Counted from the first letter of the stretch, positions 9,801-17,061 are shown. The stretch is DNA of 64,000 bases from Brevibacterium sp. JSBI002 (GCF_026013965.1 NZ_CP110341.1:3677679-3741678), one strand, 5' to 3'. The notes: generated by a model from the sequence alone, not told the origin. Numbers and translations are program-made.

Positions 9801-10462
9801 ATGATGATGCAGTCCGCATTCGCCATATCCTGGACGGGTTGTGTGGCGCCGCCGCGCCCGAACGAGGTTCCCAAACTGGGAACGGTGGCGGAGTGTCAAA
9901 TACGCGCCTGGTTCTCGATCTGTATCGCCCCGGCCGCGGTGTAGAGCTTCTTGGCGAGGTAGTTCTCCTCGTTGTCGATGGTCGCCCCGCCGAGGCTGGC
10001 GATGCCCATCGTCCGCCGCAGCGGGTGGCCTTTGTCGTCGAAGTCCTCCCAGTGGTTGCGGCGGGCCTCGATGAACCGGTCGGCGATCATGTCGATCGCG
10101 GTCGGCAGGTCGATCTTCGTCCAGTCCTTGGCCTTCGGGGCTCTGTAGAGGACGTCGGTGACACGACCGGGAGCGTTGACGAGCTGTTCGCTGGCTGCGC
10201 CCTTCGGGCACAGACGGCCGCGAGAGATCGGTGAGTCCGGGTCGCCTTCGATCTGCACGACCTTGTCGTCCTTGACGAAGATCTTCTGCCCGCAGCCGAC
10301 GGCGCAGTACGGGCACACGGATTGGACGACCTTGTCGGCCGTGACCGTGCGTGGAGTGGTGTCCCGAGTCTGCTGGGACACGACGGATTCGCCGCGTCCC
10401 GTCTTATCCGACGTGCGCAGCTGCCGGAGTACCGGCCACTCGAGGAAGCTGAACCGAGCCAT
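6836..10462 (-). CDS. fdhA: Formate dehydrogenase catalytic subunit, selenocysteine-containing
   Basis: Molybdopterin oxidoreductase that oxidises formate to CO2; 1208 residues if the in-frame UGA at 9896-9898 (codon 189) is read as selenocysteine. The N-terminal [4Fe-4S] motif is CPYCAVGC followed by LCPKG. The UGA sits in NQARI-U-HSATV, matching the U-H active site of FdnG/FdhF-type enzymes, and homology continues without a gap on both sides. Two separate open frames are therefore one gene. There is no twin-arginine signal, unlike FdnG. The last 190 residues or so are a low-complexity, acidic, Gly/Asp/Thr-rich tail ending EEEDD, absent from typical family members. A -10 box TAAGGT sits six bases before the ATG. 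A gene caller ignoring UGA recoding would split this into 9896-10462 and 6836-9874. Confidence 0.93.
9867..9883 (-). promoter_or_regulatory. Bacterial SECIS hairpin
   Basis: On the coding strand a perfect 7-bp stem GTTCCCA / TGGGAAC with loop GTT begins 16 bases after the first base of the UGA. This fits the position of bacterial SECIS hairpins that recruit SelB. The fold is read directly; SelB binding is inferred. Confidence 0.75.
9896..9898 (-). other. UGA selenocysteine codon
   Basis: In-frame TGA at the active-site position of the formate dehydrogenase, followed directly by a His codon as in known selenocysteine formate dehydrogenases. The frame stays open and homologous on both sides. 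Confidence 0.9.
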
Positions 10463-10468
10463 GGCACC

Positions 10469-10474
10469 ACCTTA
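10469..10474 (-). promoter_or_regulatory. Leaderless -10 element of the formate dehydrogenase operon
   Basis: TAAGGT (minus strand) lies exactly six bases before the ATG at 10462; there is no ribosome-binding site. Confidence 0.5.
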
Positions 10475-10553
10475 GCCCCTCACGGGGTGGAAATGCACCA
10501 GGTGAGACCGGGTTTTCGACCCCATCTCAGGGGGCAGGGAATCGCGCGGTTCG

Positions 10554-10597
10554 CCGAGGCGGCTGCGCGGTCATGATCGACCGCGCAGCCGCCTCGG
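10554..10597 (-). terminator. Terminator hairpin built from an inverted decamer pair
   Basis: A perfect 19-bp stem (10554-10572 with 10579-10597) closes a 6-base loop just after the methyltransferase gene. The outer part of each arm is the recurrent word GCCGAGGCGG, or a one-base variant, in opposite orientation. There is no long T tract. Confidence 0.75.
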
Positions 10598-10626
10598 TGC
10601 TGGGTTCCGGGTTCGGAACTCTCAGC

Positions 10627-11331
10627 TCAGACCCGGCGGGCCAGGAGGATCGCGTCCTCGAGTTCGGCGGGTTCGCCCGATGGGGAGGTCACCTCTCGGG
10701 AGCGGGTGTCGGCGAGTTCGATCTCCCAGCGGTGCGGGCTGGCGCCGATGAGGAGGGCGAAGTCTCCGTTCGGGCTGACCAGTTCATGGTGGTGGTCCAT
10801 GCCGTGTTCGAATTTCTCGCTGTGTTCGGCGGCCCACGGCGGCATCGTCGCATGGGAGACGAGCAGGAGGGCGCCGCCCGGTGCCACGTGTGCGGCGACG
10901 CGGGTGAGCAGCTCTTCCCGAGTATCGGGCAGCCGGGTGTGAAGGAAGGATCCGGTGACGAGGTCGAAGCCGCCTCGGCGGTCGGGGTCTTCCGGTTCCC
11001 AGGTGGAGACGTCGGCGACGGCGAATTCGGCGGAGATTCCGCGGGATTCGGCAGCCCCGAGGGCACGGTCGATGGCTGTGGTCGACAGGTCGATGCCGGT
11101 GGCGTCCCAGCCGTTCTCGGCCATCCAGACGACGTCGGCGCCTTCTCCGCAGCCGACGTCGAGGACGCGGCCGGGGGTCATCTCGGAGACGACGGCGACG
11201 AGGGATTCGTTCGGATTCCCGGACCAGATGGCGTCGTCAGCCCCGGCGTAGCGCTCTTCCCAGGCGGCCACGGAATCGGGTACGCCGGGGCTGTCCGAGT
11301 GGGTGTGGTCGTTGCTGCTGGTCGCGGTCAC
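10627..11331 (-). CDS. Class I SAM-dependent methyltransferase
   Basis: A 234-residue methyltransferase with motif I VLDVGCGEGADVVWMAE near residue 55, the acidic motif II residue in ATGIDLS, and later strands FDLVTGSFLH and APGGALLLVSH. It belongs to the broad methyltransferase-11/25 group, with some resemblance to thiopurine-type enzymes (WEERYAGADDAIWSGNP at the N-terminus). The substrate is unknown. The GTG start overlaps the stop of the thioredoxin gene as GTGA, so the two are co-translated. A strong hairpin terminator follows. Confidence 0.88.
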   Translation of the reverse strand: MTATSSNDHTHSDSPGVPDSVAAWEERYAGADDAIWSGNPNESLVAVVSEMTPGRVLDVGCGEGADVVWMAENGWDATGIDLSTTAIDRALGAAESRGISAEFAVADVSTWEPEDPDRRGGFDLVTGSFLHTRLPDTREELLTRVAAHVAPGGALLLVSHATMPPWAAEHSEKFEHGMDHHHELVSPNGDFALLIGASPHRWEIELADTRSREVTSPSGEPAELEDAILLARRV

Positions 11332-11765
11332 TTGTCGACGCCCGGGTCGGCGGGGATCGAATCGGGGTCGGCACCGTCCGCGCCGTCGGTCTCTGCGGCA
11401 GCGGCGGCTTCCTGTTTGGCCAGTTCGGCACGGACCTCGTCCATGTCGAGTCCCTTGACGGCGGTGATGACCTGTTCGAGCTGCGGGGCGGCGAGCGCGC
11501 CGGGCTGGGCGAAGACGACGATGCCCTGGCGGAAGGCGACGAGGGTCGGGATCGAGGAGATCGCGAAGAGTCCGGCCAGCTGCTGCTGGGCTTCGGTGTC
11601 GATCTTGCCGAAGACGATGTCAGGGTTGGCCTCGGCGGCCTGCTCGAAGACCGGGGCGAACTGCTTGCAGGGGCCGCACCAATCGGCCCAGAAGTCGAGG
11701 AGGATGATCTCGTTGTCGTTGATGGTCGACTCGAAGTTGTCTTGCGTGATTTCGATCGTAGACAT
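11328..11765 (-). CDS. Thioredoxin-like protein
   Basis: A 145-residue thioredoxin fold with active site WCGPC at about residues 31-35 (FWADWCGPCKQF) and the cis-proline segment SSIPTLVAF. After the domain comes an Ala/Asp-rich extension of about 40 residues (from LDMDEVRAELAKQEAAAA). It reduces disulfides in cytosolic partners. It is distinct from the trxA near the origin, which sits with trxB. It is the first gene of a pair with the downstream methyltransferase; a -10 box TAGACT lies seven bases before the ATG, suggesting a leaderless message. Confidence 0.92.
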   Translation of the reverse strand: MSTIEITQDNFESTINDNEIILLDFWADWCGPCKQFAPVFEQAAEANPDIVFGKIDTEAQQQLAGLFAISSIPTLVAFRQGIVVFAQPGALAAPQLEQVITAVKGLDMDEVRAELAKQEAAAAAETDGADGADPDSIPADPGVDK

Positions 11766-11772
11766 GCCGTCC

Positions 11773-11778
11773 AGTCTA
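11773..11778 (-). promoter_or_regulatory. Leaderless -10 element of the thioredoxin/methyltransferase pair
   Basis: TAGACT (minus strand) ends seven bases before the ATG at 11765. Confidence 0.45.
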
Positions 11779-11903
11779 GGAGCCGCGGATGAATATCGCC
11801 TGGACGGAGGTCACATGACGGGGCCGATGTCCGGAACGACGGGGCGGCCGAAACGGAGCTGACAACCGCCACGACGGGGATCAACTCGGCGGGTGCCCGA
11901 TGC

Positions 11904-12995
11904 TCACCTGCCGAGGTCCGTGATCGGTTCGTCGTCGATGATGGCGGTGAACACGGCGTCCGCCTCGGCGGATTTGACCACCCGGTTGGGATCTTCCGGT
12001 GCGGGTGTCCACGGCATGATCTCGAAGGTGATGTCGTCCTCGCGCACGGAAGCCACCGTCGTGGCCAGGGAGGCCAGCGAACGCATCGAGTCGAGTTCGT
12101 CGTCGACGCCGATCGTCGAGGTCACACCGTCGAGGAATCCGTACAGACGGTCGGGCCGGGTGAGGACCTGGCCGCTCTTGGCGCGGTCGATGATGGCCCC
12201 CATGACCATCTGCTGGTTGCCCATTCGTGAGATGTCGCTGCCATCGCCCACAGCGTGCCGCGTCCGGGCCAGAGCGAGGGCGTCGCCGCCGCCGATGGTC
12301 TGGTGGCCGGCGGGCAAGTCGAGGTTCGCCTTCGGGTCGTTGAGAGGTTCGTCGAGGTCGACGTTGATCCCGTCGAGCGCGTCGACGATCGCTGAGAATC
12401 CGTCGAAGTCGACGTTGATGAAGTGGTCGACGCGCACTCCGGTGAGCACCTCGGCGGCGGAGACCGAACAGGCGGGTCCGGCGTTGAGGGCCGAGTTGAT
12501 CATTCCGTGTGTGGCCTCTGTGGCTCCGTGGCCGGTGTCGTCGCAGGCGGGAATGTCCATGATCGTGTCACGTGGGATCTGCACGGCGTCGATGCGGCTG
12601 GCATCAGCGGACACGTGGGCGAGGATCATCGCATCGCTGCGGGCCCCTTCGGCGCTGCCGTATCCCTGCCCCGAGGCGGCCCCGGAGTTCGCGCCTTCAC
12701 CTGTACCCGAGTCACCGGAGGCGCCCTTCGCCGAGTCGAGATCGCGAGTGTCGGATCCGATGACGAGGACGTTAGTCTCGTCGGTCAGCTTCTCCGGAAC
12801 GTCGCCGCCGTGGGCGCGCAGCGGGGAGGAGGAGATATTCGCGCCGAGGTTGTGCACCGCCACCGCGATCGTCACGGGGGCACCGATGATGAGGACCGCA
12901 GCCACGGCGACGAAGGTGCGCCGGCGGCGGTACTTCGCGGCGAGACGTCGCTGTCGGCGGGGTCCTGGCGGCGGTGACGATTCTTCGTTGTCCAC
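11904..12995 (-). CDS. LytR-CpsA-Psr family cell-wall glycopolymer ligase
   Basis: LCP enzymes move lipid-linked glycopolymers onto peptidoglycan outside the membrane. The protein has a basic cytosolic start, one membrane helix (FVAVAAVLIIGAPVTIAVAV), then the LCP domain with VLVIGSDTRD, RSDAMILAHV, IPRDTIMDIP, VDFDGFSAIVDALDG and LALARTRHAVGDGSDISRM; the Arg and Asp residues of these motifs bind the pyrophosphate lipid. A Gly/Ser-rich insert lies between the first two motifs. I chose the GTG at 12995 because AGGAG sits 10 bases upstream; the longer frame to 13040 would start with TTG and no ribosome site. The upstream region carries a 32-bp near-perfect palindrome. Confidence 0.92.
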   Translation of the reverse strand: MDNEESSPPPGPRRQRRLAAKYRRRRTFVAVAAVLIIGAPVTIAVAVHNLGANISSSPLRAHGGDVPEKLTDETNVLVIGSDTRDLDSAKGASGDSGTGEGANSGAASGQGYGSAEGARSDAMILAHVSADASRIDAVQIPRDTIMDIPACDDTGHGATEATHGMINSALNAGPACSVSAAEVLTGVRVDHFINVDFDGFSAIVDALDGINVDLDEPLNDPKANLDLPAGHQTIGGGDALALARTRHAVGDGSDISRMGNQQMVMGAIIDRAKSGQVLTRPDRLYGFLDGVTSTIGVDDELDSMRSLASLATTVASVREDDITFEIMPWTPAPEDPNRVVKSAEADAVFTAIIDDEPITDLGR

Positions 12996-13027
12996 GGTTC
13001 GGGTGCTCCTGCGTCCGGGGTCATGGC

Positions 13028-13059
13028 GGATTGCATACAAAACGAAATGTATACAATCC
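13028..13059. promoter_or_regulatory. Operator-like palindrome upstream of the LCP gene
   Basis: Two 12-bp arms, GGATTGCATACA and TGTATACAATCC, separated by 8 AT-rich bases, with a single mismatch between the arms. It lies 33 bases upstream of the LCP GTG, where a promoter would be. This is the form of a dimeric repressor site; the binding protein is unknown. Confidence 0.55.
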
Positions 13060-13102
13060 TAAATGCCTGTGCGGTCGAGTGCACATCGCTGTGTTCCATC
13101 TC

Positions 13103-13120
13103 TCGACTGAAATCAGTCGA
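13103..13120. promoter_or_regulatory. 18-bp palindrome between the LCP and cspA genes
   Basis: TCGACTGA and TCAGTCGA separated by AA form a perfect 8-bp inverted repeat. It could be an operator; there is no T tract to support a terminator. Confidence 0.35.
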
Positions 13121-13147
13121 CCGAAATCACCCGCAGAGCGATCACTC

Positions 13148-13544
13148 TGTTATGCTGGAAACGTTCTCGCACAGAAATGTGCGGAGCAGATGGTGTCTGA
13201 AGAGCAGGTAGATTCACTCGTCACCATGTGTTTGCCCGTCGGCGCGTGTCTGCCTTCCGCGCCCCTCATGATTTTTCCCAGTTCAGTCGTCTGACGACTT
13301 CCATCCAGCACCTTCGAGTGCATGATCGAAACCGAGTATCCCCGCGATTTCGTCTGAAACAGAGACCTCACATCAGAGAACTCATCCTCACCAGCGATTC
13401 CGAGTCCTCGGTTCACCCACAGATTTTCGTTGGATCTGCGTCTGAAGATCCAGTCCAGCCAGCGGGAAAGCCGGATCCAGCAATGGGTTCGACCATCACG
13501 ATCGCAGCAGCGGTCATCAGTTAAAAAATAAGGATACAAAGATT
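13148..13544 (+). promoter_or_regulatory. Probable extended -10 promoter and long cspA leader
   Basis: TGTTATGCT at 13148-13156 is an extended -10 element. Transcription from it would give a leader of about 380 bases before cspA, which is typical of cold-shock messages. I see no credible gene between 13060 and 13544. The leader structure was not folded. Confidence 0.35.
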
Positions 13545-13748
13545 ATGGCAACAGGTACCGTGAAATGGTTCAACGCGGAAAAGGGTTTCGGATTCATCCA
13601 GCCTGACGACGGTTCGGCTGACGTGTTCACTCACTTCTCCGCGATCGAAGCCTCCGGCTACCGCGAGCTCACCGAGGGTCAGAACGTCGAGTTCGACTCT
13701 GAGATGGGCTCCAAGGGCCTGCAGGCGACTCGCGTCCGCGGCCTCTGA
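13545..13748 (+). CDS. cspA: Cold-shock protein (CspA family)
   Basis: A 67-residue single cold-shock domain, full length for the family. The RNA-binding motifs KGFGFI (RNP1, residues 13-18) and VFTHFS (RNP2, 26-31) are intact, with [11 protein letters not shown] before them. It binds single-stranded RNA and DNA as a chaperone. The ATG has an upstream AAGGA. The stop codon overlaps the first of two hairpins that follow, so it is a single-gene unit, and a long gene-free leader precedes it. Confidence 0.97.
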   Translation: MATGTVKWFNAEKGFGFIQPDDGSADVFTHFSAIEASGYRELTEGQNVEFDSEMGSKGLQATRVRGL

Positions 13749-13765
13749 GACTCTTTGAGAGTCTC
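13747..13765 (+). terminator. Hairpin at the cspA stop codon
   Basis: A perfect 7-bp stem GAGACTC / GAGTCTC with a 5-base loop, overlapping the TGA stop. Confidence 0.5.
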
Positions 13766-13788
13766 ACCTAGAGACTTCTGAGATTCAC

Positions 13789-13833
13789 CAGCGACCCTGC
13801 GCTCACCCACTTGGTGTGAACGCAGGGTCGCTG
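13789..13833 (+). terminator. cspA terminator
   Basis: A perfect 13-bp stem CAGCGACCCTGCG / CGCAGGGTCGCTG with a 19-base loop that can pair further, followed by TCGTCTCCTCC. Confidence 0.7.
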
Positions 13834-13846
13834 TCGTCTCCTCCCC

Positions 13847-13902
13847 AATTGCTACCTGACGGGGGCCCAGCAACCTGGCGCCAGGTTGCTGGGCCGCCGT
13901 CA
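13847..13902. repeat. Palindromic repeat element, copy 1
   Basis: Begins AATTGCTACCTGACGG and contains a perfect 32-base palindrome at 13864-13895 (arm GGCCCAGCAACCTGGC). The same framework recurs at 14717-14786. This copy lacks the matching right-hand end. Confidence 0.7.
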
Positions 13903-13975
13903 CCGGCGTTGACAGGCACCCTTGCTCTACTTAGAGTCAATGCCAACGGCCGTGAACCCTGACGTTGGAGGAGCG

Positions 13976-14164
13976 TTGAAGCACTCGGTACTCACCCGTT
14001 GGATCGTCGCATTCATCCTGCTCGCCGCCGCCTGCATACTGAGTTCCCAGGCGGCGCCGTTCCATGACTTTGCCGCGTTTCTGTGGCTCTTGGCCCTCGT
14101 TCTGCTGATCACCGCCACGACACTCGCGGTCATTCGTGACCGTCGGCGACGCCGATCTGGCTGA
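13976..14164 (+). CDS. Small membrane protein, unknown function
   Basis: A 62-residue protein with two hydrophobic helices (about residues 8-25 and 32-52) and an Arg-rich cytosolic end (RDRRRRRSG). I chose the TTG at 13976 because GGAGGAG sits just upstream; a longer frame reaches an ATG at 13940. It lies in the interval bounded by the two copies of the palindromic repeat. The family is not recognised. Confidence 0.5.
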   Translation: MKHSVLTRWIVAFILLAAACILSSQAAPFHDFAAFLWLLALVLLITATTLAVIRDRRRRRSG

Positions 14165-14201
14165 ATACTCCGGCAGCTCCACGCACATCGGCCCGCCCGG
14201 T

Positions 14202-14207
14202 TATCCT
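14202..14207 (+). promoter_or_regulatory. Leaderless -10 element of the GNAT gene
   Basis: TATCCT lies exactly six bases before the ATG at 14214. Confidence 0.45.
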
Positions 14208-14213
14208 GAACTC

Positions 14214-14720
14214 ATGCCGCCCTGCGACACTCCTCGTCTGCGCCTGCGGGAGATGATCGACGACGATCTCGACGATATGGCCGCCCTCCTCGGCGATCCG
14301 CAGGTGATGGAGTATTACCCTCATCCCAAAGACCGCACCGAGGCGGCTGCGTGGATCCGGTGGAACCGACGCAATTACGCAGAGCACGGGTTCGGGCTGT
14401 GGATCGTGGGGACGCACAAGGGTGAGTTCCTCGGCGACTGCGGCCTGACTTGGCAGACCGTCAACGGCGCACCTCACCTTGAGGTCGGTTTTCATGTGAA
14501 GCCGTCCGCCCAAGGTAGTGGGTTCGCCACCGAGGCGGCTCTGGCCTGCGTCGATCACGCTCGGGAGCTCGAGGTGGCTGCAATACTGACCGCCATCATC
14601 CACCGAGACAATCGACCGTCGCAGCGAGTGGCCGAGAAGCTCGGGATGCAGCGCAACCCCGAATTCCGACACAAGTCCCCCGACCACGAGGTGTTCTCAC
14701 TGGACCTGCGATCGCCCTAA
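14214..14720 (+). CDS. GNAT acetyltransferase, RimJ/RimL type
   Basis: A 168-residue acetyl-CoA-dependent N-acetyltransferase. It opens with the typical TPRLRLREMIDDD, has an acceptor-site strand (FGLWIVGTHKGEFLGDCGLTW) and the acetyl-CoA loop region around VKPSAQGSGFATEAALACVDHA. The ending (NRPSQRVAEKLGMQRN) matches the GNAT motif B. The substrate cannot be deduced. The ATG at 14214 is preferred over the GTG at 14136 because homology begins there and a -10 box lies six bases upstream. The TAA stop lies inside the second palindromic repeat. Confidence 0.85.
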   Translation: MPPCDTPRLRLREMIDDDLDDMAALLGDPQVMEYYPHPKDRTEAAAWIRWNRRNYAEHGFGLWIVGTHKGEFLGDCGLTWQTVNGAPHLEVGFHVKPSAQGSGFATEAALACVDHARELEVAAILTAIIHRDNRPSQRVAEKLGMQRNPEFRHKSPDHEVFSLDLRSP

Positions 14721-14786
14721 TTGCTACCCGACGGGGGCCCAGATACCTCGCGCGAGGTTGCTGGGCCGCCGTCAGGTAGCAATTAG
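14717..14786. repeat. Palindromic repeat element, copy 2 (full length)
   Basis: A 70-bp near-perfect palindrome starting CTAATTGCTACC and ending GGTAGCAATTAG, with centre CTCGCGCGAG. The stop codons of both convergent flanking genes fall inside it, so it probably serves as a bidirectional terminator. It is related to copy 1 at 13847. Confidence 0.8.
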
Positions 14787-15427
14787 TGGTGGGCTAGGAA
14801 AGTGCAGAAGTCCTCGACTCCGCTGAGCTCGATGTCGTTCCGCCGTCTGGTTTCCCACGCCGAGCGGGTCAGGCGCCAGCGTTGGATGCGTCCCGGCTCG
14901 CCTCGGCGGATGTCCCAGTCGACGCCGTTGCGCTCGTACCCCAAGGCTTCAGACACCTTGTTCGATCCGATGTTGTCGACGAACGCATCGGAACCGGCCT
15001 CACTAGCCCCGAGCCCTGCGAACGCAAGATGGAGCAGAGCACTGCGCATCTCCGTGCCGAGGCCGCGACCGCGCACATCCGTCGACAGCCAGGAGAATGA
15101 CGCGAACGTCCCGCAGGAGTCGAATTTCTCCGCAATGAGGTCCTGCATCCCCACGGCCTCACCATCGACGAGGACGGCGAAGGCCAACCGGAATTCAGAG
15201 GGAGAGAACCGCCCCCGACCACGCCACACGCTCTGGAGCCACCTGCTCACCCGCACGTCCGGGTCGGATTCGTAGAACGACATCGGATCGTCGTAGGGAG
15301 CGGGTTCCGCGAAGACCTTGCCGTCCCGCACAAGAGGGGCGAGCGCCGCAAGCATCTCATCGGCAGCACCGACGAGCTCGAGTCGGGGAGTCTTCACCCG
15401 GATCTGCAGGGGCGGGTAGCCGATCAT
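14783..15427 (-). CDS. GNAT family acetyltransferase
   Basis: A 214-residue GNAT protein with N-terminal TPRLELVGAADEML, the strand FRLAFAVLVDGEAVGMQDL, and the acetyl-CoA pyrophosphate loop VRGRGLGTEMRSALLHLAF near residues 118-136. The motif-B part (NIGSNKVSEALGYERNG) is also clear. It belongs to the RimJ/RimL-like group that modifies amino groups; the substrate is unknown. The start is fixed by a -10 box TAGGTT six bases before the ATG. The TAA stop is inside the palindromic repeat shared with the convergent GNAT gene. Confidence 0.85.
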   Translation of the reverse strand: MIGYPPLQIRVKTPRLELVGAADEMLAALAPLVRDGKVFAEPAPYDDPMSFYESDPDVRVSRWLQSVWRGRGRFSPSEFRLAFAVLVDGEAVGMQDLIAEKFDSCGTFASFSWLSTDVRGRGLGTEMRSALLHLAFAGLGASEAGSDAFVDNIGSNKVSEALGYERNGVDWDIRRGEPGRIQRWRLTRSAWETRRRNDIELSGVEDFCTFLAHH

Positions 15428-15433
15428 GAAACC

Positions 15434-15439
15434 AACCTA
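15434..15439 (-). promoter_or_regulatory. Leaderless -10 element of the second GNAT gene
   Basis: TAGGTT (minus strand) lies exactly six bases before the ATG at 15427. Confidence 0.45.
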
Positions 15440-15525
15440 GGCCAGCCGGACCGAATCCACAATGGCCCGTCAGCTCCGGGTAGCGTGGGGTTCGACTCCA
15501 GGATACCGATAACAGGTGGTGGCCC

Positions 15526-16152
15526 ATGACCGAACCCGACCGCCCGACCCCGACGACCGTTGTCTTCGACCTCGGCAATGTGCTCATCGGCTGGGACCAG
15601 ACAGGGCCTCTGGCCGATCGCATGAGCGCCGATGAATGGCATTCCTTCGCCGAGGCGGCCGACTTCCCCACGCTCAATACTGCAGCTGACTCCGGCGTTC
15701 CGATCAACGATATCGTCGCCCGAGCCGACGAGGCGGACCCCCGCCACGGGGAGATCGTCGCCGGCTACTACGAGAACTTCGACAAGTCCCTGACCGGTCC
15801 GATCGACGGCATGGCCGAGATCGTCGCAGAACTCAAGGCCGCCGACGTCCGCCTGCTCGGGCTGTCGAACTGGTCGGCTGAGACCATCCACCATGCCCCC
15901 GTCGTCGCCCCGGCGATCAGCGAACTCGAAGACATCGTCGTCTCCGGTCGAGTCGGGCTAGTCAAACCCGATCCGGCGATCTTCGAACTGACCCGGGACC
16001 GATTCGACCTCGACCCGGCCCGGACGGTCTTCGTCGATGATCTGCCCGCCAACGTGGAGGCAGCTGAACGACTCGGCTTCATCGGCCACGTGTTCTCAGG
16101 AGCCGCCTCACTGCGCGAGGAACTGTCCGAACGAGGTCTGCTCGCTCAATAG
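15526..16152 (+). CDS. HAD-superfamily hydrolase
   Basis: A 208-residue haloacid-dehalogenase-type phosphatase. The four HAD motifs are in order: FDLGNVLIGWD (nucleophile Asp) near residue 12, LGLSNWSAETIH near 116, GLVKPDPAIFE near 145 and VFVDDLPANVEAA near 168. The helical cap between motifs I and II is of the C1 type. It resembles YihX-like sugar-phosphate phosphatases; the substrate is not defined. GGTGG a few bases before the ATG acts as ribosome site. Remnants of a peptidase M20 gene follow. Confidence 0.88.
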   Translation: MTEPDRPTPTTVVFDLGNVLIGWDQTGPLADRMSADEWHSFAEAADFPTLNTAADSGVPINDIVARADEADPRHGEIVAGYYENFDKSLTGPIDGMAEIVAELKAADVRLLGLSNWSAETIHHAPVVAPAISELEDIVVSGRVGLVKPDPAIFELTRDRFDLDPARTVFVDDLPANVEAAERLGFIGHVFSGAASLREELSERGLLAQ

Positions 16153-16217
16153 GGTGCTCACCTCGCGCCGCCCGACCAACACCCCTGAACGAGTTCCTCG
16201 CCCGCTGATGCTGTGAG

Positions 16218-16548
16218 AAATGTCCGCGTCGTCACCGTCGGTGCGTCGAACGCTGGGCCGAAGTCGAATATCACCCCTGATCGCGCCGAGCTGCTGCTCA
16301 ACGTCCGCACCTACGACACTGCGGTGCGCAAGAGAGTCATCGCGTCGATCGAGCGGATCGTCCGCGGCTAATGCGAGGCCGCCGGGACGCCGAGGGAACC
16401 GACTCGAGTACTTCGACCAGTTCCCGCTGACGGACAACAGCGCAGCGGTCAATGACACCATCACCGAGGCTCTCACCGAGTTCTTCGGCACCGAGGCGGT
16501 CCAGGAGGCGGTCCAGGAGGCGACACCTGCGACCGCGTCGGACCGCGG
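16218..16548 (+). pseudogene. Decayed M20-type amidohydrolase fragment
   Basis: Translation from 16222 gives VTVGASNAGPKSNITPDRAE, then LLLNVRTYD and IERIVRG, a clear internal piece of an M20 amidohydrolase. It is broken by an in-frame TAA at 16369-16371 and continues as CEAAGTPREP. It then shifts by one base near 16400 into EYFDQFPLTDNSAAVND and LTEFFGTEAVQ. Both the catalytic N-terminal part and the C-terminus are missing. It fills the gap between the HAD and thioesterase genes. Confidence 0.75.
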
Positions 16549-16554
16549 TCTCTC

Positions 16555-17016
16555 CTACGAGAGCTTCCCGTGTGGTTCGGGCATTCGGTCTCGGTCATAG
16601 GTGATCGTCGTGTACCCGTGGGGAATCGGAGTGCCGTCCTCGTCGACACCGACGAATACGATCTTGTCGATGCTGAGGATGGATCTGCGAGTGATCATAT
16701 TGCGCACCCGGGCCCTCATCGTCAGTGAGGTGCGTCCGAAATGCGTGGCGAGGAGCCCCATCTCGATAAGATCGCCCTCCCTCGCCGAAGCCTGGAAGTC
16801 GATCTCGGAGATCAGCTTCGTCACAACTCGATGGTTGCCGAGCTGGATGATCGCGTAGATCGCGGCCTCCTCGTCGATCCACCTCAGTAGGCTGCCGCCG
16901 AAAAGGGAGCCGTTGGCGTTGAGGTCCTCAGGTCGCACCCATTTGCGGGTATAGAAGTTCATCCCCTCCACATCGTGGCGGGCGGAGCTCTCTGTGGGCT
17001 GTGCCGTCGCTGTCAT
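16555..17016 (-). CDS. Acyl-CoA thioesterase (hotdog fold)
   Basis: A 153-residue hotdog-fold thioesterase of the YciA/acyl-CoA hydrolase type, which hydrolyses acyl-CoA to free acid and CoA. The diagnostic segment is NANGSLFGGSLLRWIDEEAA (residues 34-53), with the catalytic Asp in WIDEEA, followed by DFQASAREGDLIEMGLLATHFGRTS written here in parts as DFQASAREGD and THFGRTSLTM. The length is normal. The ATG is preceded by TACTCT at six bases, suggesting a leaderless message. It is a single gene reading toward the decayed M20 fragment. Confidence 0.9.
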   Translation of the reverse strand: MTATAQPTESSARHDVEGMNFYTRKWVRPEDLNANGSLFGGSLLRWIDEEAAIYAIIQLGNHRVVTKLISEIDFQASAREGDLIEMGLLATHFGRTSLTMRARVRNMITRRSILSIDKIVFVGVDEDGTPIPHGYTTITYDRDRMPEPHGKLS

Positions 17017-17022
17017 GCGATC

Positions 17023-17028
17023 AGAGTA
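17023..17028 (-). promoter_or_regulatory. Leaderless -10 element of the thioesterase gene
   Basis: TACTCT (minus strand) lies exactly six bases before the ATG at 17016. Confidence 0.45.
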
Positions 17029-17061
17029 GCGAGGAGTTGTTTCGCCCTCGTTTCGTCCGTG

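Noticed and set aside
7691..10234. An 847-codon open frame on the plus strand
   Set aside because: It is antisense to the formate dehydrogenase gene, with no ribosome site and no recognisable domain; such shadow frames are common at this GC content.
9896..10462. The N-terminal part of the formate dehydrogenase as a separate truncated gene or a pseudogene
   Set aside because: The stop is TGA at the known selenocysteine position, homology is continuous on both sides and there is a SECIS-like hairpin.
12996..13040. TTG start for the LCP gene at 13040
   Set aside because: It has no ribosome site and overlaps the palindrome; GTG 12995 has AGGAG upstream.
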